A stretch of 64,000 bases of DNA from Rostrohypoxylon terebratum (lineage: Eukaryota; Ascomycota; Sordariomycetes; Xylariales; Hypoxylaceae): assembly GCA_022497145.1 (NCBI GenBank), contig MU385929.1:62001-126000 (forward strand), in the 5' to 3' direction. Each line of letters starts with the position of its first letter. Positions within the stretch are counted from its first letter, which is position 1. Below, one piece after another: positions 1 to 10,507 of this stretch. The notes below the pieces were generated by a model, which saw only the letters and a list, made by a program, of their open reading frames with translations, did no database searches and was not told the origin of the DNA. The position numbers and the translations under genes are program-made.

Positions 1-925
1 GCAAAGCCCATCACATGCATGCATGTCTAATGTATTACTACTCCTGGCATATTAATGGAAGTACATCCGTTTACAGAATCGGACAACCAATTATTCCGTT
101 TCGCAAGCTATATTACGGTAATAATTCCGTAAGTAAAAAGAAATTCTAGAATAATATGTAACTCTAGATGTTTTAGCCTCCCTATAAACGTGGCTAGGTA
201 TTATGACAGCGAACTCGATCAAAACTAGTGCAAGAAAGGCCTAGACGTGAGGTCCACCGCACGGTGGAATTATCAATCTAGTCCCCGGCTAGGTATGAGC
301 ACTAATTATTCTGCATTAATATATTAAGCCATATGGTCTCTCGGAGGTTAATCGACGCAACGATGCCAGTCTGAGAATTGAAGAACTAAAAAAAACCCCG
401 GCCGGAAAGTTCATAATATCATTTATTGATAATCAACCCTGGAATTTATCGTGTCATCGCACTAATCCTTGCGGCCAAGGAGATCATCCTAGATCATGCT
501 CCCCTGAGTTATTACATGAGGCTCCCCTGAGCCTAAACCCTAGGTAACCAATGGAGTAAATAACCAGGTAAGCGCAATAATGAAAAGCTTGTCAATGAGT
601 CTAAACACCAGTCTAAACACGACCAGGATAATAAGAATGATGTGGTATTCGGTCTAATTCGGTTAATTGGTTTCGGACGTTATCCTGACAGTTTCACTAC
701 TTGAGTCTTAATTATCATATTTATTAACAACAGGTCCTGCTGGCGCTCATACTTAACTTATTCTACATCCTGAGAACTTTAGGTATAGGTATCTTACAGT
801 TTCGACGCACCTAATCCCAAGCACCTGGAGTGTCTTGTAGTTATTCACTTCTCAGCCTGGAGCTTTTGTTTTAATTTTAATGATTAATTTTTCCCTTCTA
901 TTGCCTTGTTAGCGAATCAATCAAA
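1..925. other. Intergenic, no gene seen
   Basis: AT-rich sequence with stops in all frames. I see no conserved coding, tRNA or repeat. The last 100 bases are the presumed promoter and leader of the next gene. Confidence 0.5.
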
Positions 926-1485
926 ATGCACTCGTTTTCGACGACAATCTCGAAGTTGCCTCCAATATACGAAGCACTCGAAGACGAGTTCGAGAAGGGA
1001 GAGGCAAGCTACTTTACAGAACCCGTACTTCAACATTCGAACTCTTATAGACCTCGAGGTTACTGCCGTCAAAATACATCACAGACTGCATGCATTGTCA
1101 TTGGCGCATTCGTTTTGGGTATAATTTTCACATTATTCATAATGGTACTCAACACACTTGGTACCATCAATACGGAAGCTACAAGACTGGATTTCTGGAA
1201 GAGAAATTCTGTAGGTGAGCCTCCGGCGAGCACCCCCTATGTACCGCCATGTTTATTCAGCATATCTGACATTTCTTTTCTCTACCAGTTCCTCCCAATT
1301 CAATCGACCTCGAGCAAGTCCGCTTCGAATTGCCGGTAGACCTCACGCAAAATGGGAGTGAATTTACTATCGCTCAACCCGACAACATATCCTTCGTAGG
1401 AACAGCGAAAAAAGTTGACTATGCGTGGGAACGAGTTATGCATCGCGACATTTATTCGGAAACACCGCTTCACGAACTAGAATAA
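926..1485 (+). CDS. Short UstYa-like (DUF3328) membrane protein, lacks the C-terminal motif part
   Basis: Two exons (926-1214, 1289-1485) joined across a 74-nt GTGAGC...CCAG intron give a 160-residue protein. Residues about 55-78 are one hydrophobic transmembrane segment after a polar N-terminus. The second exon carries a stretch resembling UstYa proteins (FVGTAKKVDYAWERV, compare the family's Y-x-G-x-P-...-D-x-A-W pattern). UstYa family members are copper-dependent oxidases or cyclases of fungal peptide pathways, usually 230-260 residues, and use two HxxHC motifs. This protein stops before either one. No HxxHC could be found downstream in any frame, so it is either a truncated, probably inactive copy or a short relative. 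No biosynthetic cluster genes are adjacent. The family call is an inference from topology plus one motif. Confidence 0.5.
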
Positions 1486-2879
1486 CCCGGTTTGTTATTC
1501 ATTGATGGTTGTCATTGAATTTCACGTACCTAACCTTTTCGGTAGACCTCAGTTTGGATTAATTGCGACAATCAATACGGCGCTGGGAGAGTACCACTGT
1601 AATCCCCGTAAAGCATTTCGAAGGACCGGTAGTGAGCTTGTGAAGACCGATGCGCTTCACATTTGCCGGAAGTTTGACACGATTCAGTACTTCATCTTTA
1701 GGTTAAGAGGTTTAACGGGAGTTCGTTCGTTCCTGGGCCTAATGGCCCATGGGTGGATTGATGCTTCCAATGATGCATTTTAAATTTATATACCTACCTA
1801 CTAGGTACCTAAATAAGCTGTCAACCAATGTTAATAATGACTTACCCAGGTATACATGTCTTTCTAAACGGATGTTGCGGTCCGCACGACGGACAAAGGC
1901 AGCTGCCCTGCTCATGAGCCAATCATGTCAAAGGAGCCGACTCAAATAGGAAATGTCTCCACATACAAGCTCCAGTTTTACCGTAAAATCCGCCGGCACG
2001 GTGCCGGGATATTCGGCTCGTTGCCCAAGCGTGCTTCCCTAGCTCACCTCTTACTAAGCCTCCCTAGCATGGGCGGTCCTTTTGTAAGAAAGGGAAGCAA
2101 AATATGGATGGATACTCTAGTCTTTAGCCTCTCAGAAAATCTGGATCTTCACATCACTTCCTACATCTGGCAAAGCTAATGTCTTGGATCGATAGCTAAT
2201 GAATTCGATAAATGGCTAGGTACCTGGATGCATTCGGTGTTGTTCTCTTGTCGAATTCTATCTATTAGCATTACGAGATACGGCGAGAAGACAATGCGTC
2301 GCTTCTCGTGTCAGCCTGCGAAGAACTGCATCAACCACCAATGGGTAGGTCCGGGGAAGGTAGGTACTAAAGCTATGTCGCAGCACCACCATCATAGGTA
2401 CCATCACAGGTACGCCGCGCAGGTCTTGTAAAACTTTCTTATTATTTTTGGGGGGTACATGAAGCTTTTATTGAAGTATATAGGTTAGAGTTGAACGACT
2501 GTCCTTGTTGATCAAGGTTTGGTAGCTTTGATGTTACACAAGGAAAAGGAAAATAAGGGGGAGATGTTTGAGACCCTATATCTACTAAGTGCTCGACATT
2601 CATGTCTACCTATGTTTAGAATGTGAGAGCTAGGCTACTAATCCACTATGGTCTCAGCGCGGTCTTATTTGTTGATATCTATTTCCATCTCTCTAGTACC
2701 TATTGTTCACTTAAATGGGTATTTAAGGAGTTCGCTCTTCTCTCTTCTCTTTATTACCTCTGGTGGATATAGTAACATGGCTAAATTTGCGACTCTCCAT
2801 TTCACAACTGATCTTGCTAAATAAAGTCATCTGATACCTCAAACCATACAATCAATTTTGCCTAGGTATAGTCAGCCTA
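1486..2879. other. Intergenic, no convincing gene
   Basis: Several short open frames (for example 1502-1783 and 1925-2179) show no recognisable domain and no intron-exon structure. The part next to 1486 could contain decayed 3' sequence of the UstYa-like gene, but I cannot align it. Confidence 0.4.
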
Positions 2880-3710
2880 ATGGTAGTAAAACGAACCACA
2901 AATGCCATGGCCGGTTCGAGAGCAGACCACGAATCAAGTCGCAAATTGCAAGTGCTTGCTCTAGGCCTCCCACGAACTGGGTCTTCCTCCATCGCTGCCG
3001 CTTTGACCATATTAGGTTACAACAACGTCCTCCACTGCACCAACATCGACTCCCCTGAATTTTGGTCGATTATGAATCGCGCGGCCGATTCTTAGTTTGC
3101 GACGCTACCGACATATACGGGGAAGCCATTTACGCGTGAGGATTGGGATGAGCTATTCGGTGGCAGCGAGGCAGCCACCGACGTGGCTTCCATATTCGCT
3201 ACACAGCTTATAGAAGCATACCCAGAAGCAAAGATTATTCTTGTGATACGGGATTTCGATACGTGGTATAGGAGTATAGAAACAGCCGTTAAAATTTACT
3301 GGAGTTTCCCATCGCAACTGGCCTTCAACTATTTGGGTCGATTCTTTGACCCTTTCTTTGGTCAAGCAATAAGAAAGGTCATGGCGGGCTTTCTCGAATA
3401 CACGAGCATTGACACGTTCCCGCGGAAAGCAAGGATACTATACGACCAACATCACCATAGAATACGTCAACGAGTACCACCTAGCCAGCTATTAGAGTAT
3501 CGTATGGGGGAAGGATGGGGGCCCATATGCGACTTCTTGGAAAAGTCACAGCCGAATGTGCCGTTCCTGGAACTAAATGATGCCGAGGCTCTCAGAAAGC
3601 GTGTCGATAGGAAGGTGAGAAGGCGTCTTGCTTTAGCAGCGAGTGTGTTAGCTCCATGGATTTTAGGTATCTGTACAATTTTGGTGGCATTGCGAGTGAG
3701 CTTCTTTTAA
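2880..3710 (+). pseudogene. Fungal sulfotransferase-like (P-loop) gene with one in-frame TAG
   Basis: A single uninterrupted frame apart from one stop at 3093-3095. The N-terminal part has the PAPS-binding-like loop GLPRTGSSSIAAAL (residues about 29-42). After the stop the same frame continues with PTYTGKPFTREDWDELFG, then LIEAYPEAKIILVIRD and WYRSIE, all typical of the fungal Sulfotransfer_4 family. It ends with a hydrophobic C-terminal tail (LAPWILGICTILVALRV), common in that family. The total of 277 codons, counting both stops, matches family length. Because the frame is intact on both sides, this is one point lesion (or a sequencing error), not a chain of decay. Family members transfer sulfuryl groups, but their substrates are mostly unknown. 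Translation would stop at residue 71 unless the TAG is read through. Confidence 0.75.
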
Positions 3711-4960
3711 CTAGAGGAGTAGAAGAAATGGGGATTCTGGAGTCTCAACTTCAGTCTACATGTGAAAACCTTTCCTCCGAGCACTCAACTCCATCAGCAC
3801 CATTACCATCCTATAGCTGTATCCGCGAATTCAAACTATAGCAGCTTCCTCGCTATGATTTTTCCTGGTTGAAAGGGGCATGGCTCGTGTGAGGCAAATG
3901 ACGAACAATAACGAGATGGCCCAAATCACTAGCGGAATCCAGAAGATGCACAGAAACAGATTGAGGTATGAAGAGAAAACAGCTTAACATGTTAAGTGCT
4001 CTCGCCAGCTTTGGAAATTGAGCCGTGGAACTACTACCAGAAAGAATGGCATGGTCGAAGGCGAAGTACTTCGCAATGGAAGGAGGTCTGGCAAGGATTA
4101 TGTAGGGTCTAAGGTCCTTGATCCCTCTCCTCCTAAGAGTGGGTATCTACTTAGGTATTTAGGTATGCTTGAAGTCTGAGGTACAATATACATTCTGAGC
4201 GCCCGACGCCTCCGTATTCGGATGCGTTGGCTTGTGTACAATCTGAACATCTGATCCAACTTACAATCATAAGTGATAATAACCTCTTTGCAGGGATGAT
4301 CGCCGACTCATGTCTTCAAGTTGTCCTCAGTAGTACATATGTATAAGAATATGTGTATGATATGAGCACATTGAGGTAGCATGTGAGTAAGTAGGCAATC
4401 ATTATGATTTATATTACATTGTAGTCACTAGCAACGCAACTCATGGTTACCTAGGTAGTAAAAGGGTTTGTGTTGAGACACGGGTGGTGGTGGCATGGAG
4501 GTAAGAGACATGATATCATCCCGAAGTTCTTAGCAACACGGGATAAATACCTAGGTATGAAGCCTGGGATTATTAATTCTGTCTTCCTCCCGTTTCCGTT
4601 TAGTAATTTAGGTAGGTAGTATTTTATTGTTACAGTCGTTGCAATACCTCGGCTAGCATCCGTGAACTCGACTACATATCACTCACCAAATGCTTCCCCT
4701 CATTCAGTTCGTCAATGTGACGAACCTATACTTAGGCTTAGTAAGTATAGCTTCATAAGGGGGTCTTGATTTCAAGGTAACAGTAATTGTAGAGGTCAAG
4801 TATAATCAATCAAGTATGTTCGTCAGAGAGGCTTGGAGTCCTCTCCCTACTCGTAGTGAATAGACTTAGATTGATAACTGAAGAGCTTAAGTGAGTGACT
4901 AGATACATAGGAGCCTGTCATTTATATAGATATCCTTCCCTTCTCTTCTTGAGGTCTTCT
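3711..4960. other. Intergenic, nothing recognised
   Basis: No coding pattern, tRNA or long repeat seen. Scattered TAGGTA/TACCTA motifs occur, as in other spacers of this window. Confidence 0.5.
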
Positions 4961-4967
4961 CCCCATA

Positions 4968-5060
4968 TCCTGAGAGGGAATTCTCTTGCTATCCCGAGAG
5001 AGGGTTCTCTCTTGTTACCTCGAGAGAGGATTCTCTCGTTATCTCGAGAGAGCATGAGAG
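4968..5060 (+). repeat. Tandem array of four GAGAG...CTCTC palindromic units
   Basis: Units beginning with GAGAG at about 4972, 4996, 5022 and 5046 repeat with a 24-26 bp period. Each of the first three contains an inverted repeat (for example GAGAGAGGATTCTCTC) followed by a TTGCTA/TTGTTA/CGTTA spacer. The fourth is partial. The array lies about 145-240 bp upstream of the oxidoreductase start codon, so it is in the promoter or 5' leader. It could bind a dimeric regulator or form hairpins in RNA. Both are inference. Confidence 0.6.
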
Positions 5061-5204
5061 CTGGGTTTTACCGTGGTTTATCCGTGATTGGGTAGATGGT
5101 TCTCCATCCGTGTTGCCTTTTTAGTGTTGGTTTGTGACAGTCTGATACTGCAGCTTTTTTCCTACAGGCCACCTACAGGTCAGGATCGAGACATCAACGC
5201 AAGC

Positions 5205-6977
5205 ATGGCTACAAACGAGAAATCGAAATCGGACAATTCAGGACAACTGAGAAACATTCCTAACACGCCAGCTGATGGGGTTCCATTTTATACCCCGGTC
5301 CAGAATCCCCCCGCTGGGACTGCTGTGAATCCTCAGCCAGACGGCAGTCCCATTCCCAAGCTCTTTACTCCCTTGAAGATCCGTGGTGTCACTATTCAGA
5401 ATCGCATTGTCGTCTCCCCCCTATGTCAATACTCGGCAGACAACGGGTTACACACGCTGTGGCATACGACGCACCTGGGTGGCATTGTGCAACGCGGGGT
5501 AAGCCCGCGGGGGGGGGGGGGGCGGGGGGGGGGGGCNNNNNNNNNNGTCGTCCCCCCCCTATGTCATTACTGGGCATCAAAGGGGTTACACCCGCTGTGG
5601 CATACGCCGCCCCGGGGGGGCTTTGGGCAATGGGGGGTATGCCCGCACCCCCCCCCCCCCCCCCCCCCTTTTTTTTTTTTTTTTTTGGCTTTTCCCCCCC
5701 CTATTTCCCGCAAAAACGCCACCTACACGTCTAACTCTTCTTCCGTCTTCCTCTTCCGTCGTCCTCTTCCGTCGCCCTTTTCCGTCTCGCCACAACAGGC
5801 TGTCTCCACCACCAACCCTGCTGCTTACCAACCCTTAATTACCTAGCCAGGTCTCACCTTTGTCGAAGCAACCGCAGTCCAGCCCCGCGGCCGCATCACC
5901 CCGCAGGACAGCGGTCTGTGGGACGACTCCCAGATCCCGGGGCTGCAGCAGCACGTACAATTCGCGCACTCCCAGGGACAGCTGATCGGCCTACAGCTCG
6001 CGCACTCGGGGCGCAAGGGCTCGTGTGTCGCGCCGTGGCTACACCGGGGCTACGTCGCCACGCGCGAGGTCGGCGGGTGGCCCGACGACGTGCTGGGTCC
6101 TAGCCCGATACCGTACGCGGAGGACTATCCTATGCCGAGGGCGTTCAGCGTGCCCGAGATCCAGCAGCTGAAGCGCGATTGGAGGGATGCGACGGAGAGG
6201 GCTGTGAAGGCCAGGTTCGATGTGCTGGAGTTGCACTCCGCGCACGGGTACCTGCTGCATCAGTTCTTGTCGCCGGTTAGTAACCACCGGGCTGATGAGT
6301 ACGGAGATAGCTTTGAGAATCGGGCTAGGCTTGTGCTGGAGCTCGTTGATGAGATGAGAAGCGTTATGCCGGAGACTATGCCCCTGTTCGTGCGCATTAG
6401 TGCCACAGATTGGTTAGAGGACGTTGAGGGCTACCAGGGAGACAGTTGGAAGCTAGAAGATGCGGTGCGCCTAGCTGGACTTTTTGCAGAGAGGGGTGTT
6501 GACGTGATTGACGTGTCGAGCGGCGGGAATCATCCCCTGCAGAAAATTAAACCGGGACTGGGGTACCAGGCCCCTTTCGCTAAAGCCATCAAGAAATCTG
6601 TCGGCGATGAGCTTCTCGTCATGACCGTGGGAAGTATTACGACTGGGATACTAGCCGAGAATTTACTTGTGGGAGGCTCTGGAGTAGACGATCCGCCCCT
6701 TGATCTTGTTGCCTCTGGGAGGTTGTTTCAAAAGAATCCAGGATTAGTCTGGACATGGGCTGAAGAGGTATGTAGTAGTTCTCTTCTATGCGATCATGCG
6801 CTATAGTCGCTTACTATTTTCTAGCTTCACACTTCGATCTACGTTGCACGCCAAATCGGATGGGGTTTTGGAGGAAGGGCCACGAAGCAACAAAATGAAA
6901 GACCTACGAGAATCAAAGAAGAGGAGGCTCAAGCCGCGAAGAAACATCCAAGTGACGAAGGCCCCATTCCCAACTAA
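5205..6977 (+). CDS. NADH:flavin oxidoreductase, old yellow enzyme (YqjM-like class)
   Basis: Three exons (5205-5498, 5847-6767, 6825-6977) give 455 residues with consistent phases. This is a flavin-dependent ene-reductase of the TIM-barrel old-yellow-enzyme family, probably cytosolic. The N-terminus before the barrel is a roughly 50-residue polar extension. Visible family features: SPLCQYS (Cys74 and Tyr76, the thermophilic-type pair at the flavin), LTFVEATAVQPRGRITPQDSG, QLAHSGRKGS, the His228/His231 pair in HSAHGYLLHQFLSP that binds the substrate carbonyl, and VARQIGWGFGG near the end. The start is placed at MATNEK. An upstream in-frame ATG at 5088 lies beyond an apparent splice-acceptor-like tract and adds an unlikely hydrophobic leader. 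Intron 1 contains the N-gap, so its true length is uncertain. Physiological substrate unknown. Confidence 0.88.
5499..5846 (+). other. Assembly gap with duplicated flanks inside oxidoreductase intron 1
   Basis: Ten N lie at 5537-5546 after a run of G. The sequence following the gap (5547-5648) is a degraded second copy of 5409-5510, which includes the end of exon 1 and the donor site. It then runs into long C and T homopolymers. The second copy carries many substitutions to G or C. This is best read as two overlapping read-ends that failed to merge at a hard C/T homopolymer, so the duplicated half-exon is not real. Confidence 0.8.
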
Positions 6978-7486
6978 AAATCAACAACGGCAATAACATT
7001 ACAGCCAGTATATAGGGGTTAGCGACGAAGCGACAATAGGGAAAGACTGCCGCTACCTAGATTCTTCCTCCCCCTTTTGCTATGTCTTCCGTTCCTACGC
7101 AAATTTCTCACTGATGGTAGATGCCCGAAGATATGGGATATGTCCCTAGGTATAACAATGATCTCTTGGAAAAGACCGGAACTCCGACGATAACTACTTA
7201 GATCATTAGATAAGAGCTGAAGATTTTACTCAATTCCATTCCTTTAGAAACATAAATAGAAGTTCAGCCAAAAACAAGTAAACGAGTATGAAATCGGCGT
7301 TCTGGGCGAAAGGATTCGTGGAGTAAAGGGATCGGATCTTCAGACATCGTCACTCAGGTCTAACTAAACATGAGATAGCATCATTTCGATAGAAATAAAA
7401 CATGATGTTTCATTTCTGCTTCAGGCTACTTCTTGAAAACGCTTCGTGACTCATATAAACATCCTGATTAATTCCTATAGTCGCTA
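6978..7486. other. Intergenic between convergent genes
   Basis: The spacer holds the 3' ends of the oxidoreductase and of the broken F-box gene. No coding pattern seen. Confidence 0.5.
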
Positions 7487-9034
7487 TCAGACTGTATGGG
7501 CAGTAGTAATGTCTAGTGGTGCTCGATCTCTCACACGCTTTAATTGCGCGGTTTCCCAAAGTATTTGTTGAAGGGATCCGCATGTCAAAGTTCTATCGCG
7601 TCTTATCAAGTAAGGAAGAACAGACGCACGGGACCTGATAGCTTGGTGTGGTATCTTGCGACCTTTGAAAACAAGCTGACCGCGGATATATTTTTCCGCG
7701 ACCCTTTTCCAAGCATTCCTGACGTTGGGTCTTATGTATGGACTCAGGGGGCCTGAATCGTACCATTCGATCAAAGAGTTGTCTTCGAGGCGAGTGTAGC
7801 GGAAGATGCGAGCTTCGCCTCGTTTACCAGACCACAACTCCATCATTTGAAGCTTCGGCATTCTGTAAGCAGCTTGGGAAGCAGCTATAAGTAGTTCGTC
7901 GACGTCTGTCGTTTTCGGCCTTGGAGAGAATACATTCGATGTTATCGTGAGACCTTCGAGATTGTCCCATGAAGTCTTGTCCTTCTTCTCGATCTTGGTA
8001 AAATGGATAAAGAACGACCTGGCGTCTATAAGAAATGAAATATCGAGCTCTTTGAGCCGTTTACTTATGTCAAACAGCTTCAAGCCCGGGTTTGGATAGA
8101 TTTTTTCCGTAATGCCCGCGTTAAGAACAGCGTTCGAATCCTTGTACCCTGAGAATCTCGTCACCTTTGGGGGCAACGCCGCTAAGATTGCCATGAAATC
8201 CGACTCGTGAAGCCATGCGCGATCAGTGGTGATAGGGTACCATGGCTCATATCGGAAGGTTGTCAACTCTGGTAGGCTCCTGAGAATAACGTCCATATTC
8301 GGGATTGGTCTGTAGAACTGCCTGGGGATGATCAGGCGGGTTACAAAGTCTACCTTTGGAAGCGATCGAATATCTGTTGCGCCAATTGAGCGGAAGTCGA
8401 GACAGAGAGGTTGGCCAAACAATCTCCGTTTGGCGCCGAGACTAGGGACGACCTGTTCACCTTCATACCAACTATGATATGGATCATGGTGATATTTAGG
8501 AGGGTAGTCGTAGTATGTCTTGTTATCATCGTCGAAGCGATGGTCTCGGAAGTAGTGGTCTCGATCACTTGGAGAGTAAACACTCAACATTAGACTCAGG
8601 TCTGACTCATGGATAGAAGCCTTGTCTACAGATCCCCACGCAGCCAGGATGGAAAACAGATTCCATATGGAAGTTGTAAAGATCTTGTTGTTTGTTTCTG
8701 CTTCACTGTCTGTCTCCTCCGAGTTGCAGCGGTCACAACCGTAGGGTGGAAGCTCTATGCGTAACCAGATCTAGTGGAGCATTGGCCTTCGCTCGCGGGT
8801 GAGTATCCTTTTGAATATGGGGAGGTCGTACTGACGCAGGACTAGGCCGTAGAAGATCTTGCGTTCGAAGACGTGCTGCCAGCTTCTGGAAACGGAGGCA
8901 TATAAAGATAGACGATGGTTACGACGATCGTCGTCCTCGCTTCTAGGTATTATGCAGCGATGACGAGCTGGCAGTACGAGGAAGTCAAAAACGAGCAGCT
9001 TCAGCTCGACCGGAAGACCCCCCTAACCGGCCAT
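7487..9034 (-). pseudogene. F-box / DUF6546-type protein gene broken by two in-frame TAG codons
   Basis: One reading frame runs from ATG (9034) to the stop at 7487 and is interrupted only by TAG at 9025-9023 and 8773-8771. Between and after them the frame is clearly coding. An F-box-like start (LPVELKLLVFDFL) leads to a segment ending SVSRSWQHVFERKIF, then ERRPML.H-stop-IWLRIELPPYGCDRC. The long C-terminal domain includes MPKLQMMELWSGKRGEARIFRY, a pattern of the fungal DUF6546 family. The intact part from Met at 8590 encodes 367 residues. Proteins of this type are large paralogous families in Pezizomycotina and are thought to act as substrate adaptors. As written, the F-box is cut off from the C-terminal domain. 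A splice site was tried to remove the second TAG but breaks the frame. Confidence 0.7.
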
Positions 9035-10507
9035 GACGTCGAACGCTGAATATGTGTCGGGTGTTGTGTGTTGTGTGTCGTGTGTCGGGGTTGGTTGAAA
9101 GACGAAAGAACCAAAGAATGGTTGATATTGATGTTCAGTGTTGTGTGTGTGAATGGGAGAGAGAATGTGCCTAGTGGACTCTGTCGAATTGTTTCGATGC
9201 TACCTAGTAGACGTTTAAGCTTTAGGTACTGGTCAACTTATCAACTTACCTATCAACTTATCAATGTTATTACTTCACTGTTGTGTAGGTTATACTTTCC
9301 TTGTGTCCCTCGGTCCATATTATGATGTCATTATTCGGCACTGTCTTTCGGGCATAGAAGGAATATCTCAGCTCGGTATTGAAGCCTCGACGAAGGTAGT
9401 GCCCTATTGCCCTACTGTCACAATCCTCGGGATATTTGCACCTGTAGTCTTGACTTCTGCATCGTAGATTGAAGCAACAGATGGCTACTATTACTTACAG
9501 CCACTTGGTATTCTTATATGTACTCGTAAGTAAACATGCTTTGAGCACCGCTGATGACAATAGATGTAAAAATCTACCAATGGATAGCTTCACTTCAGCC
9601 CTATTTCGCGCCAGGAATGAAGATGAGGATGATGAAGTAACCTTGGAAATGGTTTATTTTGGGAATACCCCTGAAATTTCAAGGTTAGTACCTTAGTACT
9701 TAGTACTTGGTACCTGTGACTTTGGTGGCGGCAAGCCACAATGCAGCTACGCACCCTGCCAGCCTGCCCACCCCAGTTATGGATGGGACCACGGCCACGG
9801 GTATTCGCAGTAGCGCCACTTGTACTTCGTACAACACAATACAATACAATACAATACAGCCACAGTGCTACGCAAGATCTACAGCCCTAGTCCCATGTGA
9901 GACTCCCTCTTGCTTTTTCCATTCTTCCAATCGTCACCGGAGGTCTCCCATCTTGAAATCTCCACCTCTTCAATCTTCCTCTTTCGCTTTCGTGTAGCTG
10001 CTTGGCTGCCGTGTTATCCAGATGGGATTTTCACAAGCTTGGCTTGACCAATGAGTTTAGTCATGACTTAATTGTTTGCATGCATGGATCATTGGATATC
10101 CACCTGGCTGCGAAGTTACCACCTGTTGTGCATCGCCACTCTGGCTCAGGTGTACGCAGTTCCAAGCCACACAGCTTGACCTGAACCTGAATTGGAACCA
10201 GAACCTGCTCATCGCGAGACAGCTCGGTAATAGAGACTTACTAGGTATAAAAACCATAATCCTCCTAGAAATCTAGTGTATGCCTAGTTTCAGACCTCTC
10301 TTTTATTTTATCCTGCCCGTGACGGTACTATTAGCATCTTTCCTACTTACACAGCTATACCCCTCCCTACTTTCGAACCACGTCTCATCCAATCTCCTAA
10401 CAGCTCCCCATCGTCTTATTTCAGATTACTTCACATCCCCGCCAAAAATAGAGAAAGAAGTAGAAACACAAACACATACACAAACACATATACATACACA
10501 AACAAAA
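9035..10507. other. Intergenic and chitinase promoter/leader
   Basis: No gene recognised. A GTGT-rich patch lies at 9057-9095 and an (AATAC)n microsatellite at 9833-9858. The last 230 bases before the chitinase start are CA-rich (ACAAACACATACAC type), like a transcribed leader. Confidence 0.5.
10245..10252 (+). promoter_or_regulatory. Candidate TATA box of the chitinase gene
   Basis: TATAAAAA lies 28 bp upstream of the ATG at 10280 and about 256 bp upstream of the ATG at 10508. A transcription start 30-100 bp downstream of it would leave out or barely include the first ATG. That is why the second ATG is preferred as start. Confidence 0.45.

Noticed and set aside
5088..5204. Upstream ATG extending the oxidoreductase
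   Set aside because: It adds a hydrophobic leader not seen in the family. A splice-like CTACAG tract separates it, and the ATG at 5205 fits family starts.
5423..5838. Open frames through the G/C homopolymers around the first gap
   Set aside because: They encode only poly-Gly/poly-Pro across N and are produced by the artefact.
8774..8834. Intron removing the second TAG of the F-box gene
   Set aside because: A GTACGA...CACTAG intron exists in principle, but the phase would put the rest of the protein out of frame.
2880..9034. TAG reassigned to an amino acid
   Set aside because: Several intact genes in the window end with TAG at the expected place, so TAG is a stop here.
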